From Chondrosia reniformis (taxonomy: Eukaryota; Porifera; Demospongiae; Chondrillida; Chondrillidae), in contig OX359197.1 in NCBI GenBank assembly GCA_947172415.1, positions 6,387,673 to 6,451,672 on the forward strand: DNA of 64,000 bases, read 5' to 3'. Each line of letters starts with the position of its first letter. Position 1 is the first letter of the stretch. Position numbers and translations under genes: made by a program. The notes below the pieces were generated by a model. The model had not been told where the DNA came from and made no database searches. It saw only the letters and a list, made by a program, of their open reading frames with translations. Positions 45,412 through 57,700 of the stretch are shown one piece after another.

Positions 45412-48400
45412 TCATGCTACAGTAAACTGCCAATCAAAGTCTGTTACTCCATCCTTACAAGTGCATTTGGTATCCGGGTTACAGCAAGGATCAATCTTAT
45501 TGGTCAGATCCAACTTGTCTAGCTGTGCAGGAGGCCTTGGTCCCAGGGAATGATTGTGTTTCTCCACAACAGCATTGATAGCATCAATAACCTCTTTATA
45601 CTTATTTGCATCCAATTCAAACTAAACATTTAAAGTAAAAATGATGAAAAAACAAATCTAAAATTCCAATCCAACATAACTATGTAACAGCAATCATACA
45701 CACTTGTATACGTATATCAATACTTTTGATTGCATTAATCCAATACAATATGACATTCAGCTTTTATTACATACCTTTTCTGATGGATCATGTCCCAAGT
45801 GGAAAAGAAGAGGTGGATCATGTTTCTATAACAACAAAGTTAGCCAAAGAAAAATGTCTGTAATATTAATGAAATCAAAATGGCTGAACACAAGTGCTAA
45901 CCTCTGGAGGCTCAAGTCCAAAGCCAGACCTAGTGTAGTAGTGCGCCTTGTACACCCCATACCTTACAGCCATCAGTGTGGTAGCTCGGTAGTAGAATAT
46001 GGTATCCCGGACGCCTGCAGCCACAGAACACATTCTCACATCAGTGAGGAGACATGTTGCATGTGGCATAATAAAGTGTGTATGCGGGTGAATTCCCAGA
46101 AACAGCTGTCTGGCCCAGTGAAAAGAAGAGAATTAGAAGGAGAAACCTCTAGTATCCTCATCCAAAGTTAATTTTACACATAAATTGATATCTCACATCT
46201 AAGCTAAGTTTCAGGCATACTTTGTTCTCCATTCATTAGTACAGGGACTAGCGAAACTGAATCAAGTGTTTTGTTCGGAAGGCTGACACCAGCCAGTTCA
46301 GCATAGGTAGCCAGCATGTCCAGTTGACTGGCAATTGAATATGATACCTGTGGAAACAGAGCAATTTAATTGAAATCATATACATATAATTAGAATGTAT
46401 TTTTTTGTAATTTAATAGCTTACATTTGCGGCAGGGATTTTTCCTGGCCAATAAAAGATTCCTGGAACTCTATATACATCATAAACACATAAATGCATAT
46501 AAACGTAAATTAGGTGTCTAAAGCACACATACCTATTTCCTCCCTCCCATGTCTGCCCCTTTTCACCTCTTAAGAGGCCGTTAGATCCACCATTTAGGTC
46601 CTTATCCATCCAAGCTCCATTATCACTGCATGAAGAGATGAAGTGATTTGCAGGCCCTTTGCACTATGCATGAACAATTATTTGGCTATGCCTATAATAA
46701 AATCTATAGGGAATTAGTGGTTGTGCACCTGCTGAAGAGGACTAGAGTGTTATTCTCCAATCCCAGGCTTGCCAGTTTCTGCAAAATGAGTCCTATACTT
46801 GCATCCATCTCCTCTGTAGCGTCGCCATACAGACCTCTGTATGACTATATAGCAATACAAAAATCAGTATGGTGGCGGGGGAAAAAAAGAAAAAACCAGG
46901 TCCCACCGAGATTCGAACTCGGATTGTTGGATTCAGAGTCCAAAGTGCTAGCCATTACACCATGGGACCGCTAGGAAAGGCAGGAGGTAAGTAGTATATA
47001 TACATAGGATAGATGGCTTACGCTGTTCAGAAATTGCTTCGAAGCAAAGAGCGGTACATGAACCTCGTCGTACGACATGAAAAGGAAGAAAGGATTGTCC
47101 TACAATAAGAAACACAATCGCCAGTTGCATTACCATTACAAAGCGCTTGATACACTTAAAACAGTTTGCCTTATTTCTTTCAATGAAATCCAAAGCTTTC
47201 ATCTAGAAATAGTGAAATGAATAGTGAAAAAATAGTAATGTTGATAGACACATTACATTCAAGGAAGTTCAGAACTAACATTATATCTTGGAGTGAGAGT
47301 GGACAAATTAACTGGTTGCTCAATGATTTTCTCTCCATCATACAACGGCACACCATGCCTGCAATAAAATTAATCATCAGAACACTAAATTAATTATCTT
47401 GAGGTTCCTCTACATAATCAGTTAACTAAGGAAAATTTTGGAATTAATGGGATATTCAATTAACCAGGGCTCTCATACAAAAATGAATTTGTTTCTGAAA
47501 ATTTATGAAATATGTACACTATGTGAAGCTTATAGTGAATATTAAAACAGGATCTAGAAATTTATGAAGGGGGTGCTAGGTTATATTGGAGTGTAACAGA
47601 AAAGAGATAAGTGAAATTTGAACTAAACAAGTATATTTTATGATCACAATCTCACCAGTCTTTGGTAAATTCGTCACATTTGGGGGGACACCCCTCATCT
47701 TGGGGATACGGGAGCCCATAAAACTCATCAAAGCCTCGTTCAGTTGGTAGAGCATTCAAATGTCCAAGATGCCACTTCCCAATCTAAAATGTTGGAGTGG
47801 AAATGAAGACAATTTTATAATACACAACAAAAGATCACATAACATTCTTACAAGAGCGTTTGTTCAACAAGTATAGGATTGGGAATTGTAAATAAAATGT
47901 GCAGATAACTTACTATTGAAGAATTGTAGTTGGCTTGCTTCAACATGCTAGCAATGGTCACTTCATCTGAAGGAAGGCTACCTTCAGAGTTAGGTAGAAA
48001 TACTCGGAAAGCCTGCAGCATGGGTATCAGGAAAACAGTCTTCATCAAACAACATTGCAATATATAGTGGTACTATTCTATACATCTACAAATGGCAGAT
48101 GTTTAGAAGCAAAAAGAGAAAGCCGTATTGAAGTAGAGCTCAAGGTAAGAGAAACCAAAGGTTAACAGGTTCCGTTAGGCTCCACCACTCCCCCTGGTTG
48201 AACTGCCACTCTCCCTGGTTGAACTGCCACTCCCCCTGGTTGGACTGCCACTCCCCCTAGTTGAACTGCTAGCAACCATTTTTATGATTTTCCTTCTAGC
48301 TGACCAGACAATGTTGTATTGTACGTAAGTTATGTTTTTGATTTCTATTTCAGTAGTTGTATGTTTGAAGTTTTACTCACCAAATCCAGTGGATACTGTA

Positions 48401-49501
48401 GAAGGGGAGGATAGATATAGTACAATTAATTAATACCAACCAAGTTACCATGGAAAAGATCTAGCTCACTTTATGGTCAGTGAATATTCCATTTCTAATG
48501 GGCAACCTTCCTGTATTACATACAAACATAATATTTTAAGCTGTATGCACTTATGATGGTATATATTTGCAATATACTGTATGTATTTCATCTTTCAGGT
48601 TTGTTACATATAGGGCATTTAGTCTGTTTCGAGGTATAGGAGCGTAATGCTACTTAACTACACATGAATCACTCTCAGGTAAAAATCAATTATTAAGTTC
48701 CATACAACAGCAAATATACATTACTAACAAAAAAGTTTTAGAAGGCTAAATTACTGTATACCAGCTAACAGATATTATATATGCATGTGCACACATGACA
48801 CTCCCAAAGGACACTCCCACACCTGCCACACCCACTCACCACTGCTATATAAACATTAGCCTATAAGTCTATTGATGGTCCTTACCTGTAAGTAGGCCAC
48901 TTCTTGAGGGTGTACAAATTGGATAGGCACTGTAAAACTGGGTTAACTTCATGCCCTCTCGAGCAAGTTTATCAATATCTGCATACAAGAGGAGACACAT
49001 TTCAATATGTTGAAACTCAAAAGAGATTAATAGGATACAGTGACTGACGAAGTAATCTGACAAGTTTGTCGTTTGCAGTTAAGGTCGTATATTAACTTAC
49101 TCGGAGTCCTAATGGTTGGGTGCCCATAGCAACCGACATCTCCATATCCGAGACTGTAGGAAGAGAAGACCTCTCAGAGATGACCAAAGGTCACACTGAC
49201 AGGTCACTGAACTGGTACGTATATGGGCCTACTAACTAGCTGTAGCTAGATGGGGATCCAGAACTTCGGAATGGAGGTTCACAGACAAATACATTGGACT
49301 TAAATATTTACAGCACTGTTAGAGGAAAAGGAGGCTGGACCCTCAGGGTCCGCCTCTAGATCTGCCAACTACCAGGTTATAATCTATAGCTACGGCAACT
49401 TACTCGTCTGCTAAGAAGATAACGAAATTTGGAGGACGCGCTACGGCTACGCTAATCACCGAGAGTATTTGTACGAGAAGAGGTAATTTCCAAGCGGCCA
49501 T
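45412..49501 (-). CDS. Arylsulfatase of the ARSA/GALNS type (17 exons, 490 aa)
   Basis: Exons: 49501-49404, 49153-49101, 48978-48886, 48510-48470, 48395-48381, 48012-47914, 47783-47656, 47358-47280, 47202-47170, 47099-47022, 46844-46729, 46625-46533, 46469-46424, 46347-46221, 46014-45902, 45825-45775, 45621-45412; exactly 491 codons. A signal peptide ([20 protein letters not shown]) precedes [20 protein letters not shown], with the metal-binding Asp pair. [12 protein letters not shown] holds the Cys converted to formylglycine. Further active-site elements are IGKWHLGH (Lys), SSDNGAW (Asp-Asn) and [11 protein letters not shown] (Lys). [12 protein letters not shown] and [14 protein letters not shown] resemble GALNS; the C-terminal [10 protein letters not shown] recalls ARSA. 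It likely removes sulfate from glycans or glycolipids in lysosomes or outside the cell. It includes a 15-nt microexon (YPLDL) and one GC-AG intron. A tRNA-Gln sits in an intron. Exons 2-3 are duplicated at 63528-63797. Confidence 0.92.
46083..46170 (+). repeat. Dispersed short repeat fragment, CAGAAACAGCTGTCTGGCC family
   Basis: Fragment with GAATTCCCAGAAACAGCTG, TCTGGCCCAGTG and CATCCAAAG in an intron of the sulfatase gene, antisense to it. Confidence 0.75.
46898..46969 (-). tRNA. tRNA-Gln (anticodon CTG), intronic
   Basis: The minus strand begins GGTCCCATGGTGTAATGGCT. The acceptor stem GGTCCCA/TGGGACC is perfect and the discriminator is T, as in eukaryotic tRNA-Gln. The anticodon arm TTGGACTCTGAATCCAA gives CTG and the T-arm is CCGAGTTCGAATCTCGG. 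It lies between sulfatase exons 10 and 11 on the same strand. Confidence 0.96.
48175..48268 (+). repeat. About 22-bp minisatellite in sulfatase intron
   Basis: Four to five copies of a unit close to CCACTCCCCCTGGTTGAACTG, between sulfatase exons 5 and 6. Non-coding. Confidence 0.88.
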
Positions 49502-49847
49502 GTTAAATGAACTAGAAAATTCTTGTGTACATAGCTATGTACATAGCTGCATACCCTTCTAACATGTGACTGAGAGCATATGTTATACCTGTTTTATATT
49601 CACGTGCTTACAATAACACTGTGGAGACAGTTAAAAATAGTTATAGATAAAACAATAAATAGAGAACATTTATTGGTTGCTTGGCTGTCACCAGTCACTA
49701 ATCAAACAGGAGCATCTGATGGAAGATGTCAAGAGTATAACATAGTACCTTCACATATGAACATGCATACACAAGTGTCAATTATGTGCAAGATATAGAT
49801 TAAAGTCAGAATTTGTATACAGTATAAGCACAGTCATACTTACAAAA

Positions 49848-52769
49848 TCATTGAACCAATTCAGCTTGATTAGAATCAGTATCTGCTGTAGCTGCTACAC
49901 TTTTAGCTACATTATCCATGGAATCCCCAGTGAGTTGAGGTCGAATGTCTAAATGATGCTCATCAGCTACTATATAGGGAGAATTCAAAGCAAGAGTATA
50001 TACATTTAATTTCCATATAAAAGAGGAAATACAGGATGGATAACAACTGCTGCTGCTTGTAGAGAAGTTGGGCACCTGTAACGTTTCTTCTCTTTTGAAA
50101 GAAGCATACACCAACTACAACTCCAACAACTAAACAAGCTATGGCCCCGATTATGATAATTGTTAAAACAATGGCTATAATTACACCAGTGTCTAAATAA
50201 AGAGAAAAAAGCTATTATCAATGAAAGTAGTCCAACCTTACTAAACAAATGATGAGTCCATAAATTAGTTTGCTTACCCAAAGAAGAGTCATCTCTGGTG
50301 GTGGTTGCAGTGACATTGCTTATTGGCGTGGAAGGTGGTCTGGTTGTCTCATTACCATTGGTTAATGGAGTTGGTGTCTCTTCTGTGCCTGCATATAGGG
50401 AACATTACCATGTGCATATAATCATTATGTAGATTCCTCTATGTCAAATTTAATCTTCCCATTACAAAACACAGATACCTTAGTAGACCATGACATAGGA
50501 CGCATGAATGATAGTCTGACCAGTAAGCTTAATTATTATTCACATGTATATTCACTCACCTTATTTGTGTATACAACCACACCCACATACACCACACCAA
50601 ACATTCATTATCACTTATATGATGCACCACCTCCGAACTCGGTGCTTGTATGTGGCTGTCTGGGAAGTGCGGCCTGGTAGTTTTAAGTGGCGATGGCTTA
50701 ATGTGCCCAGGCAGTCGGGCTATGTACCTGGGCGGACAGCCTGGTAGCCTTAAGTGGCAATGGTTTATAAATGTCCAGGTATAGCCCTGTGCTCCTTAAC
50801 CACTTTTGGTTTGCTTTTATACATTATATTATGCATAAAATCACTAAAATACTGAAACTTTAATTTAACATGTATGTATATACACACCTTCACTGGTTTC
50901 ATTTGTAATAGGATTACAATTGCTTCCTAAGCCATTGGAAAAGAAGATATGTAATTTCACTTATCATTACCAGAGATTACATGATATATAATATCACCTA
51001 GAACATCCACTCACTCAAAGTAAATGTAATAACACTGCTGTATGAAGTCTCTGAGAAGTAGCATCTAATCGCTAGTGTATTACATATAAACCAAAATTGA
51101 GTTGAAACTAGTCCTTCCTCCGATTGCAAAACAACTGAATCATTATATCCAAATTTATCATCGCATTGATCATCCACAACCACCTTTGAAGAAAGAGTGT
51201 TACCCGGAGTCACTTCAACTAGTGGCGTTTTACAGGTAAAACTGCATATTTCAGTGGAATTGATCTCGTTGTGTGGCTGACAGTAAGATGTTGCACTGCT
51301 GAAAATAGATGTACCATTGCCTTCATACTTCTCGTCAAATTCTACATAAATATACCAAGGTATTGATAACTCTTTTCATTAAATTGAAACTATTGACTAG
51401 ATATAAATTCATAGTACCTGGGTGGTATGGTTTAATAAAACATAACTTGTAAGGCAAATTGGGGTTGCTAATCTGGAAAGCCAAGGTAACTTGGAAGATA
51501 ACTTTCCTCTACCTTCTAACATGGCTGCAGCTATGTAGAGTACTTTTTGGGTCGGTAACTCACGACTACCATTTGAACACTTTGAACTTTCCCACTAGAA
51601 TGATGACAGCGAGACGAGAACTGTTGGAGTAGAGGCAAACTAGGTTCAGTGTTCTTTCTGAAGTATGCTGCCTGGGCCTCTGGCTTCAGGTAGATCTAGT
51701 TAAAGTAGTTTTGTTCCAAGTTACCTTATATAACCCAGCTTCGCCTTATTTTATTTTTATTGTAAACATCACACAGAGGTATTAATGATGTCATTTTTTC
51801 TAAGAAATTGCTCCAGGCGTTGCGCAAGAATTTTGTGAAACAGCTTGCCTATGGTGGGTGCTAGGACTATTGGTCTGAAATTGGAGGGTTCTCTAGGATT
51901 TCCCCCTTTAAATATCAGTTTGACACGTCCCTGGCACCAACTTTTAGGTGGTTCTTTACTCTTCAGGAGTATAGTGGAGTACAGTGTTGTTAGGAAGTGA
52001 TGGCATGACGGCAATCTCCAGAGTACTTGGTAGCTTATGCCATCATCTCCAGGGGCTGAATTTTTATTTGAATTCTTCAGGAGTTTCTTCACCAGTTTAG
52101 GTGTGATAGGAGAAAGGTCAAAGGTCAAAGGGGTGGCTTGGGGCTACCTTTGGGAGTACATCGTAAACCCAGGTTGGGAGACCTTGATAGTTGTATCTTT
52201 GGGAAAAATTCTCCTTGAAATATATGTAGCAGGTATTTGCTGAGAAGGAGGGTTCTTGCTTAGCTGGATCACTATTACAGACTGAAAGATCATGAGCAAA
52301 CTTCCATCTGTTCTCCCAAAAGGCTCTTTCTTGTTTCTGTGCTGACTTATTCTGCCTAGCTATAGCTATCTTAGTGGTTTTAGTTACTTTGTTATGTGCT
52401 CTAACCAGGGTGAAAAAGTTTTGGGGCGCCTTTTAGATGTTTCTTCTCGCTTCTTTTTTCATCTCATTTCTGTGTCAGCTTGTTTTGGGTTCTTTTTAGT
52501 TGATTCGGATGGTGTTCTCTTCTTTTACTTGCGCGCTCCCGTAAGAGCACGTGCGTCTTCAAAATGGTTCTCAAAATTTAGACAAAGTTGTTTGTTGCAT
52601 CTTCAGGTGAAATTTCTTTTCGAGATAGGCTTTGGTGTAATATTTATGTAATATATATTCAGCACAACTCACCTGTTATTTGGCACTCCGCCACAGTTCC
52701 TCCTTTACCTAGGAAGTTGTAAACTAGTATATTAAAAAATAATGCCAAGGCTGATCGCATGTTCTGCAT
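49848..52769 (-). CDS. Stalked type I membrane protein, unknown family (6 exons, 270 aa)
   Basis: Exons: 52769-52673, 51341-51015, 50926-50888, 50388-50278, 50192-50076, 49969-49848 (271 codons). Every internal boundary is phase 1, typical of extracellular modules that shuffle. MQNMRSALALFFNILVYNFL is a signal peptide. One exon encodes a single about 109-residue ectodomain with six Cys and several NxS/T sites (SSATSYCQPH, CSFTCKTPLVEV, STQFWFICNTLAIRCYF). A Thr/Pro/Ser-rich stalk follows (TEETPTPLTNGNETTRPPST). The helix VIIAIVLTIIIIGAIACLVV is followed by the stop-transfer QKRR. The cytosolic tail (VADEHHLDIRPQLTG, ending QAELVQ) is about 45 residues and lacks Tyr. I do not recognise the ectodomain; a divergent Ig-like fold is possible. 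Intron 1 holds LINE debris. Located between the sulfatase and the Ig/FN3 receptor gene. Confidence 0.78.
50612..50805 (+). mobile_element. 5'-truncated LINE copy (3' UTR only)
   Basis: From GATGCACCACCTCCGAACTC to AGCCCTGTGCTCCTTAACCA it closely matches 60078-60265, the 3' UTR of the LINE in the Ig/FN3 gene. It includes the same internal duplication of CCTGGTAGCCTTAAGTGGC. It lies in an intron of the 270-aa membrane-protein gene, antisense to it. Confidence 0.85.
51700..52640 (-). mobile_element. Degraded non-LTR retrotransposon, N-terminal RT part
   Basis: The minus-strand frame ending at 51769 carries the start of a reverse transcriptase: NSAPGDDGISYQVL, PPKSWCQGRVKLIFKGGNPR, PSNFRPIVLAPTIGKLFHKI and LAQRLEQFL. 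Upstream, frame-shifted remnants read ENRWKFAHDLSVC. No catalytic YADD block remains here. It belongs to a different lineage from the element at 56430 (protein motifs differ). It occupies intron 1 of the 270-aa membrane-protein gene, on the same strand. Confidence 0.85.
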
Positions 52770-53254
52770 AATATACATTATAACAACCGCATTCTAAAAT
52801 TTCCGAAAAAGCTCTGGATATTACGACCACATATCGATTTCGACTGAAGTAGGCGTAGGCATGCATGCAGTTCGAATTCTAAGAATTTTGTGTTTATATA
52901 ATAATTTCTTAGAAGAGTCTATGTTGTATCGTGATTTCTAGGAACTTAGCACAATTTCTTATAGAATCAATGATCTTCTAGCTGCAGGTGGCTTTTAGAA
53001 ATTTTGATCTTATATTTACCTTATCTCTCACTGTGCATTACTAACATTTAATGTACATTTAGATGTACATTTAGTGCTGCAACTATGGAGTGATAGATAT
53101 GAAGTTGTAACAATTGGTATCAAAATTTACATTTATAAAGCAAGTCTACTGAGTTTAGAAATTTTGATGACTTATTAATACAAGTATCGTAATGGAAACA
53201 AGTAACTGATACGTACATTTTCTTATTTTTTATCCAAGTGCATGTTTTATCTAT

Positions 53255-53510
53255 ACAGGAGACCCAGGTAGACCAGCACCTTCAGCTGATGGATTCTTTC
53301 TGTTGAAATACTAATATCTACAAAAGTATAAGATGCCCCTTGGCAGTTCAAATTCTAAGAATCTTCCAGCACCTTCAGTTGATGATTCTACAAAAGTATA
53401 AGATGCCCCTTGGCAGTTCAAATTCTAAGAAGCACCTTCAGCTGATGATTCTACAAAAGTATAAGATGCCCCTTGGCAGTTCAAATTCTAAGAATCTTGC
53501 ATTTTATTTT
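53255..53510 (+). repeat. About 65-bp tandem repeat
   Basis: Three copies of a unit containing CACCTTCAGCTGATG, ATTCTACAAAAGTATAAGAT and GCCCCTTGGCAGTTCAAATT. The leading GGAGACCCAGGTAGACCAGC also occurs at 13586, before AGCTGATGGATCATTC in a HADHA intron. The array therefore grew from a dispersed element. Confidence 0.8.
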
Positions 53511-54059
53511 AGGTAAGTACCCTTAAATTTCTTAGAAGAGCTTGCAATAATCTATTTTTCTTATCCAGAGGGTTATAAATGTATATTCTGAGGGTAATTA
53601 TATTATTCATGAGGATTTCTAGGAAAAGTCCAATTCTTGGAATCAAAAGATCTGTAGATTCAGGTGCATTAATGGATAAATGTAGTTGCCATGCAGAATT
53701 GGCTCACTAGTATATAGCATTATCATCAGGAGAAGAAGTGATCACTGCATCCCTTGATATAACTCTGCAGACAGAGAGACTGAAATTTGCTGGATTAAAG
53801 AGAAAAGTTTCATGAGTACAAGGTGGTGGTCACTGCCTATATTTCTGCCTATTTCTGCTGATTACCTTCACATCACTCTTCATATCTCCTCTTACCAGGA
53901 AATAGTCAATGATCGATTATTTTGTAGGTCCAGCCTCTCCCTGGACATATCCATGTGTGTTTATGTATCTCCTTATGCTCATAGTAGGTGTTCAGTATCT
54001 TGAAACCGTTCTCTGCGCTGAAACTCAGTAACCTTCTCCCACTGTCATTCTCCACAGCT

Positions 54060-54600
54060 TCACCCTGCTTTCCATGCAATTACACCTTCCCACCGAGTCA
54101 CATTATTGCCAACCCTTGCATTTAGATCACCCATGATCACCACCTTATCGCCTCTGGGAGCCCTATATAACACCTCCTGCAGTACTGAGTAGAAATCATC
54201 TTTGATGTCGTTGTCTCTATCATCTGTTGGAGCATAGACCTGCACCAGCGTCAGCCACACCCCCGTGATCTTCATTCTCAGCGTTACGCACCTTTCAGTG
54301 ACGCACCTCCAGCTTTTCACACAATCTGCCCATCGCTCTGCTATCACTATGCCCACTCCACTTTTTGCTCTGCCTTCTGTCACTCCTGCATACACGTATC
54401 TAGCCCCATCGATCGCCGTCATCCTGTTCCTCGCTTTCGTTTCGCTGACTCCCAGAACATCGAGGTTATACCGTTCCAACTCCCGAATCAACTCAGTTTC
54501 CTTATTCTTGACAGATCTGACGTTCCATGTTCCTAGCCTATATATTGTTCTTTCATTTCCAAAGCGGCTGGCATCCTTGCTGCTCCGGTGGGCTGTCAAA
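54060..54600 (-). mobile_element. LINE APE-type endonuclease fragment
   Basis: A continuous 179-codon frame: YRLGTWNVRSVKNKETELIR, YNLDVLGVSETKARN, RAKSGVGIVIAERWADCV, LTLVQVYAPTDDRDND, DKVVIMGDLNARVGN. These are the catalytic blocks of an apurinic-like endonuclease from a non-LTR element (the type often mis-annotated as CFDP2-like). The N-terminal Asn, the E of SET and the D-x-N of GDLNA are intact. No reverse transcriptase follows, so it is a fragment. Confidence 0.88.
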
Positions 54601-54731
54601 AGGTAGATGATTTACCCGACGTGGAGGACTACTGCTCCACCATTTTCTCACACCTATATTGTTGCATATAAATAGTCCATCCATATAGCTTATGTCAAAA
54701 TTAATTATATATTAATTTTGACTGCAGAATC

Positions 54732-57700
54732 ATGCAAGCTGCAAGATCAAAGTGGCTTTCACCATGGCTGACATTGCAATTGAACTTTCTATTACTGAGT
54801 AATTATGGTGAGATATAGATAACTCAGCCTACAAAAAAATTAATGTGAATACTAATCCATTGCAATTGGATACTTTTAACTTTAACACATTCAATTCCCT
54901 GCTATTGCTATTTTGCAGTTTGTATTTGCCTACAAATTTCAATAAGGATGGAGCCAAATGGTTCTCCAAAATGTCCTGGGGATTCAGTGACACTCTACTG
55001 TAACCACACCAAGACCACACACAACCCCGGCTGGAGGGTGAGGGGGAACGGTCTTCCCCAGTTTGGGTTTGCTCAGTTTGGAGTAGAACCTCTAGTAGGT
55101 CACTCTCTAGAGCAGAGTGATCTGGTTGAGGAGATCCTCACCATAGCAACAGTCCAACCCAAATTTGATGGCTTTACTTATACCTGCTTGTACAGTATCA
55201 TTGAAGGAAATGTTATCAGTGATCCAGCTGTGGTACTGCAGGTTATAAGTATGTATATATATTATTTATATAGGCTGAATAATATGTATATAAGCATGAG
55301 TATATATACTGTTGCACTAGATAATACTAACTGCACTTATATTTCCAAGGACAGCTAATTTTTTATGATGACTGAAAGAAGTAATAAAGTTCCATTAGTA
55401 AATGAGTTTGATTTGAAATAAGTTACTTCTGAATCATCATATCAATAGAAGTTGACAAAGTAACATCTTCTACAGTTCCAGGTGTTTTGAGAGTCGTGTT
55501 ACATTTGACTCAGTAAACAAACTCTCTCATTCACACACTCTTTGCTACATTTTCATTCAAATCATTCCTAGAAACCTACAAATGTGACATTGTTGAAATA
55601 CAGAACATCTGATAGGGGATCTGGGAATTTAATCTATACATTGTTTCAATTACTTTATTAAGTTCTAATTTAGAGATAAATTAATGATTATAAGATTAAT
55701 TTATAATCAATTTAATCGTATTACACTATATACAAATGGCTATATATAGTTATGTCGTGGTGAAGCAATATGTACTTATTGCATGTTTACAAGCCATCAA
55801 TTGCAAGTTTATTATATATATATATATATATATGCTCAGATGTGTTGACACCTATAAGAGGATTGCAAATATCTGGTATTTTGGACACGTCAGCTCATCT
55901 GTCTTGGGAGCATGATGACCCTTGTGTTGCAGTGGACCATTATGAAATACTGGTCACTCCGACTGGTTCACCCAATTCCAAATCCATGCCTCCATATTCA
56001 TCTGATATACTGTCTTTCACTCTCACCAATCTAATTTCAGAAACATCTTATAAAACTGAAATTTCAGTTGTTACAAAAGATGGAAATAAGAGTCAAGCCA
56101 TGATAATTAACTTCAGGACATCAGGTAAATTTAGACATCTTAGACACCATCATCATCATTCTTCCCCTCCTCCTCCTCTTCATCACCATCATTGTCATCA
56201 TCATCGTCACTGCCACCGCCATCATTATTATTAGAACACTTCCCTGAAAAGCATGGGGTAGTTGATATAAAAAAGTAGAAAGTGGAGTCTCTATACTCAA
56301 TTATAAGGGCTTATCATGCAGTTGCTATAAAGTGAAAAAGGACTGCAGCTGGTTATCAAACAATTGACTTTTGTGTGTGTTGCCTTATTGTTAGAGTGTA
56401 TATATATATATATATATATCCTTATAGCCAGGCGATAGTACAGCACAATCTCAAATTTGTATACTGGAATGTACAAGGGTGGTCCAATTGTGATAAAGGG
56501 GCTGTAGAACGGGGTGTTAGAACCAATGACATAAGGACCCAAGCTATCTCTGTGTTGCAACCTGATGTACTTGCTATGACTGAAACATGGTTACAGAATA
56601 ATGAGTCTGTAAAAGTAGATAATTATAAGTGGGTAGGGAATAATCGAAAGCAGACACACCAAAGAGCCTTGTGTGGGTCAGGGGAGTGGGCCTCTTAATC
56701 AGTAATAATATAGCCTAACCACCAAGTATGACATTCAGGTACTAGATGACTCACACGAGGATATCCTGTGGGTATTGCTTGATGCAACTAGGGAGGAGGA
56801 TAGAGAAGACAGCCTAGTAGTGTGTGTGTGCTATTTGCCACCATTCAGTAGTTCCAAGAGGGGGCAACCCTGACGCGTTTTTTGGTAGTATGATAGACTC
56901 TTTACACCAATGAAAAATCTAAGATACCATTTTCCTACATGGTATATGCCTATTCTGTAAAAGAGCCTATAGGTGAACTAAGCCTGAAGAGAGCTTTGGA
57001 TGAAGATATATACAGGAGTCTTTTCTTCCTTCTTTCATCTTCATTATCATAGTCTAGGCTCTGTTGTTATATGTGGGGATCTAAATGCTGTGATGTGGTT
57101 GTGATGTAGACCTCCATGAAGACTATGTTGGAATTATTCCCAGTATAGGAAGTCAATTGATGAAGTTAAGAACCCAAGTGGAGATATGTTGCTGCAGTTT
57201 TTAAGGGACTGCAAGCTATGTATGGTTAATGGAAGGTCTGGTAAGGACAACTTTACTTGTGTATCCCCAAAGGGACGATCTGTAGTCGATTACTGTATAG
57301 TGGAGTGTGACTACTTCTATAACGTGACTAACTTTTCAGTTACAACACTATCAGAGTTTATGGAAGAGAATAACATAGTGGAAGCAGAGCGGTTGCCTGA
57401 TCATTCAATAATCAGCTGGGAAGTAGATGGATGTGCCAACATACATGAATAAGACAGAGCAGAGTAGTAAAGGAGTACGCCTGTCCATCAATGAGGAGTA
57501 CCTTACTAACAAGGAGCTGGAATTAGAAGCTATCCTGGATGACATTAATAGCCTGACAAATAGTGATCAAGGAGCTCTAGATGATGTGTATAATAGACTG
57601 TCAGTGCTACTTAGAGATAGTGCTCAAAAGAACATAAAGAGAAGAAATGTTAAAAAGGGAAGATTTAGAGCCAGGAGGAACCAGCCTTGGTGGAACAGAG

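Larger units (their letters stand above)
52770..54731. other. Intergenic region with LINE endonuclease relic and tandem repeats
   Basis: About 2 kb between the divergent starts of the 270-aa membrane protein and the Ig/FN3 receptor. It contains an old dispersed repeat (52990-53170), a 60-70-bp tandem repeat (53255-53510) and a LINE endonuclease fragment (54060-54600). Promoters for both receptors must lie near the edges; no core element stands out. Confidence 0.7.

Noticed and set aside
56125-56234. His/Pro-rich C-terminal extension after the FN3 domain
   Set aside because: It is a CAT/CTC triplet repeat read through the donor. The donor fits phase 1 and joins perfectly to the TM exon at 60541.
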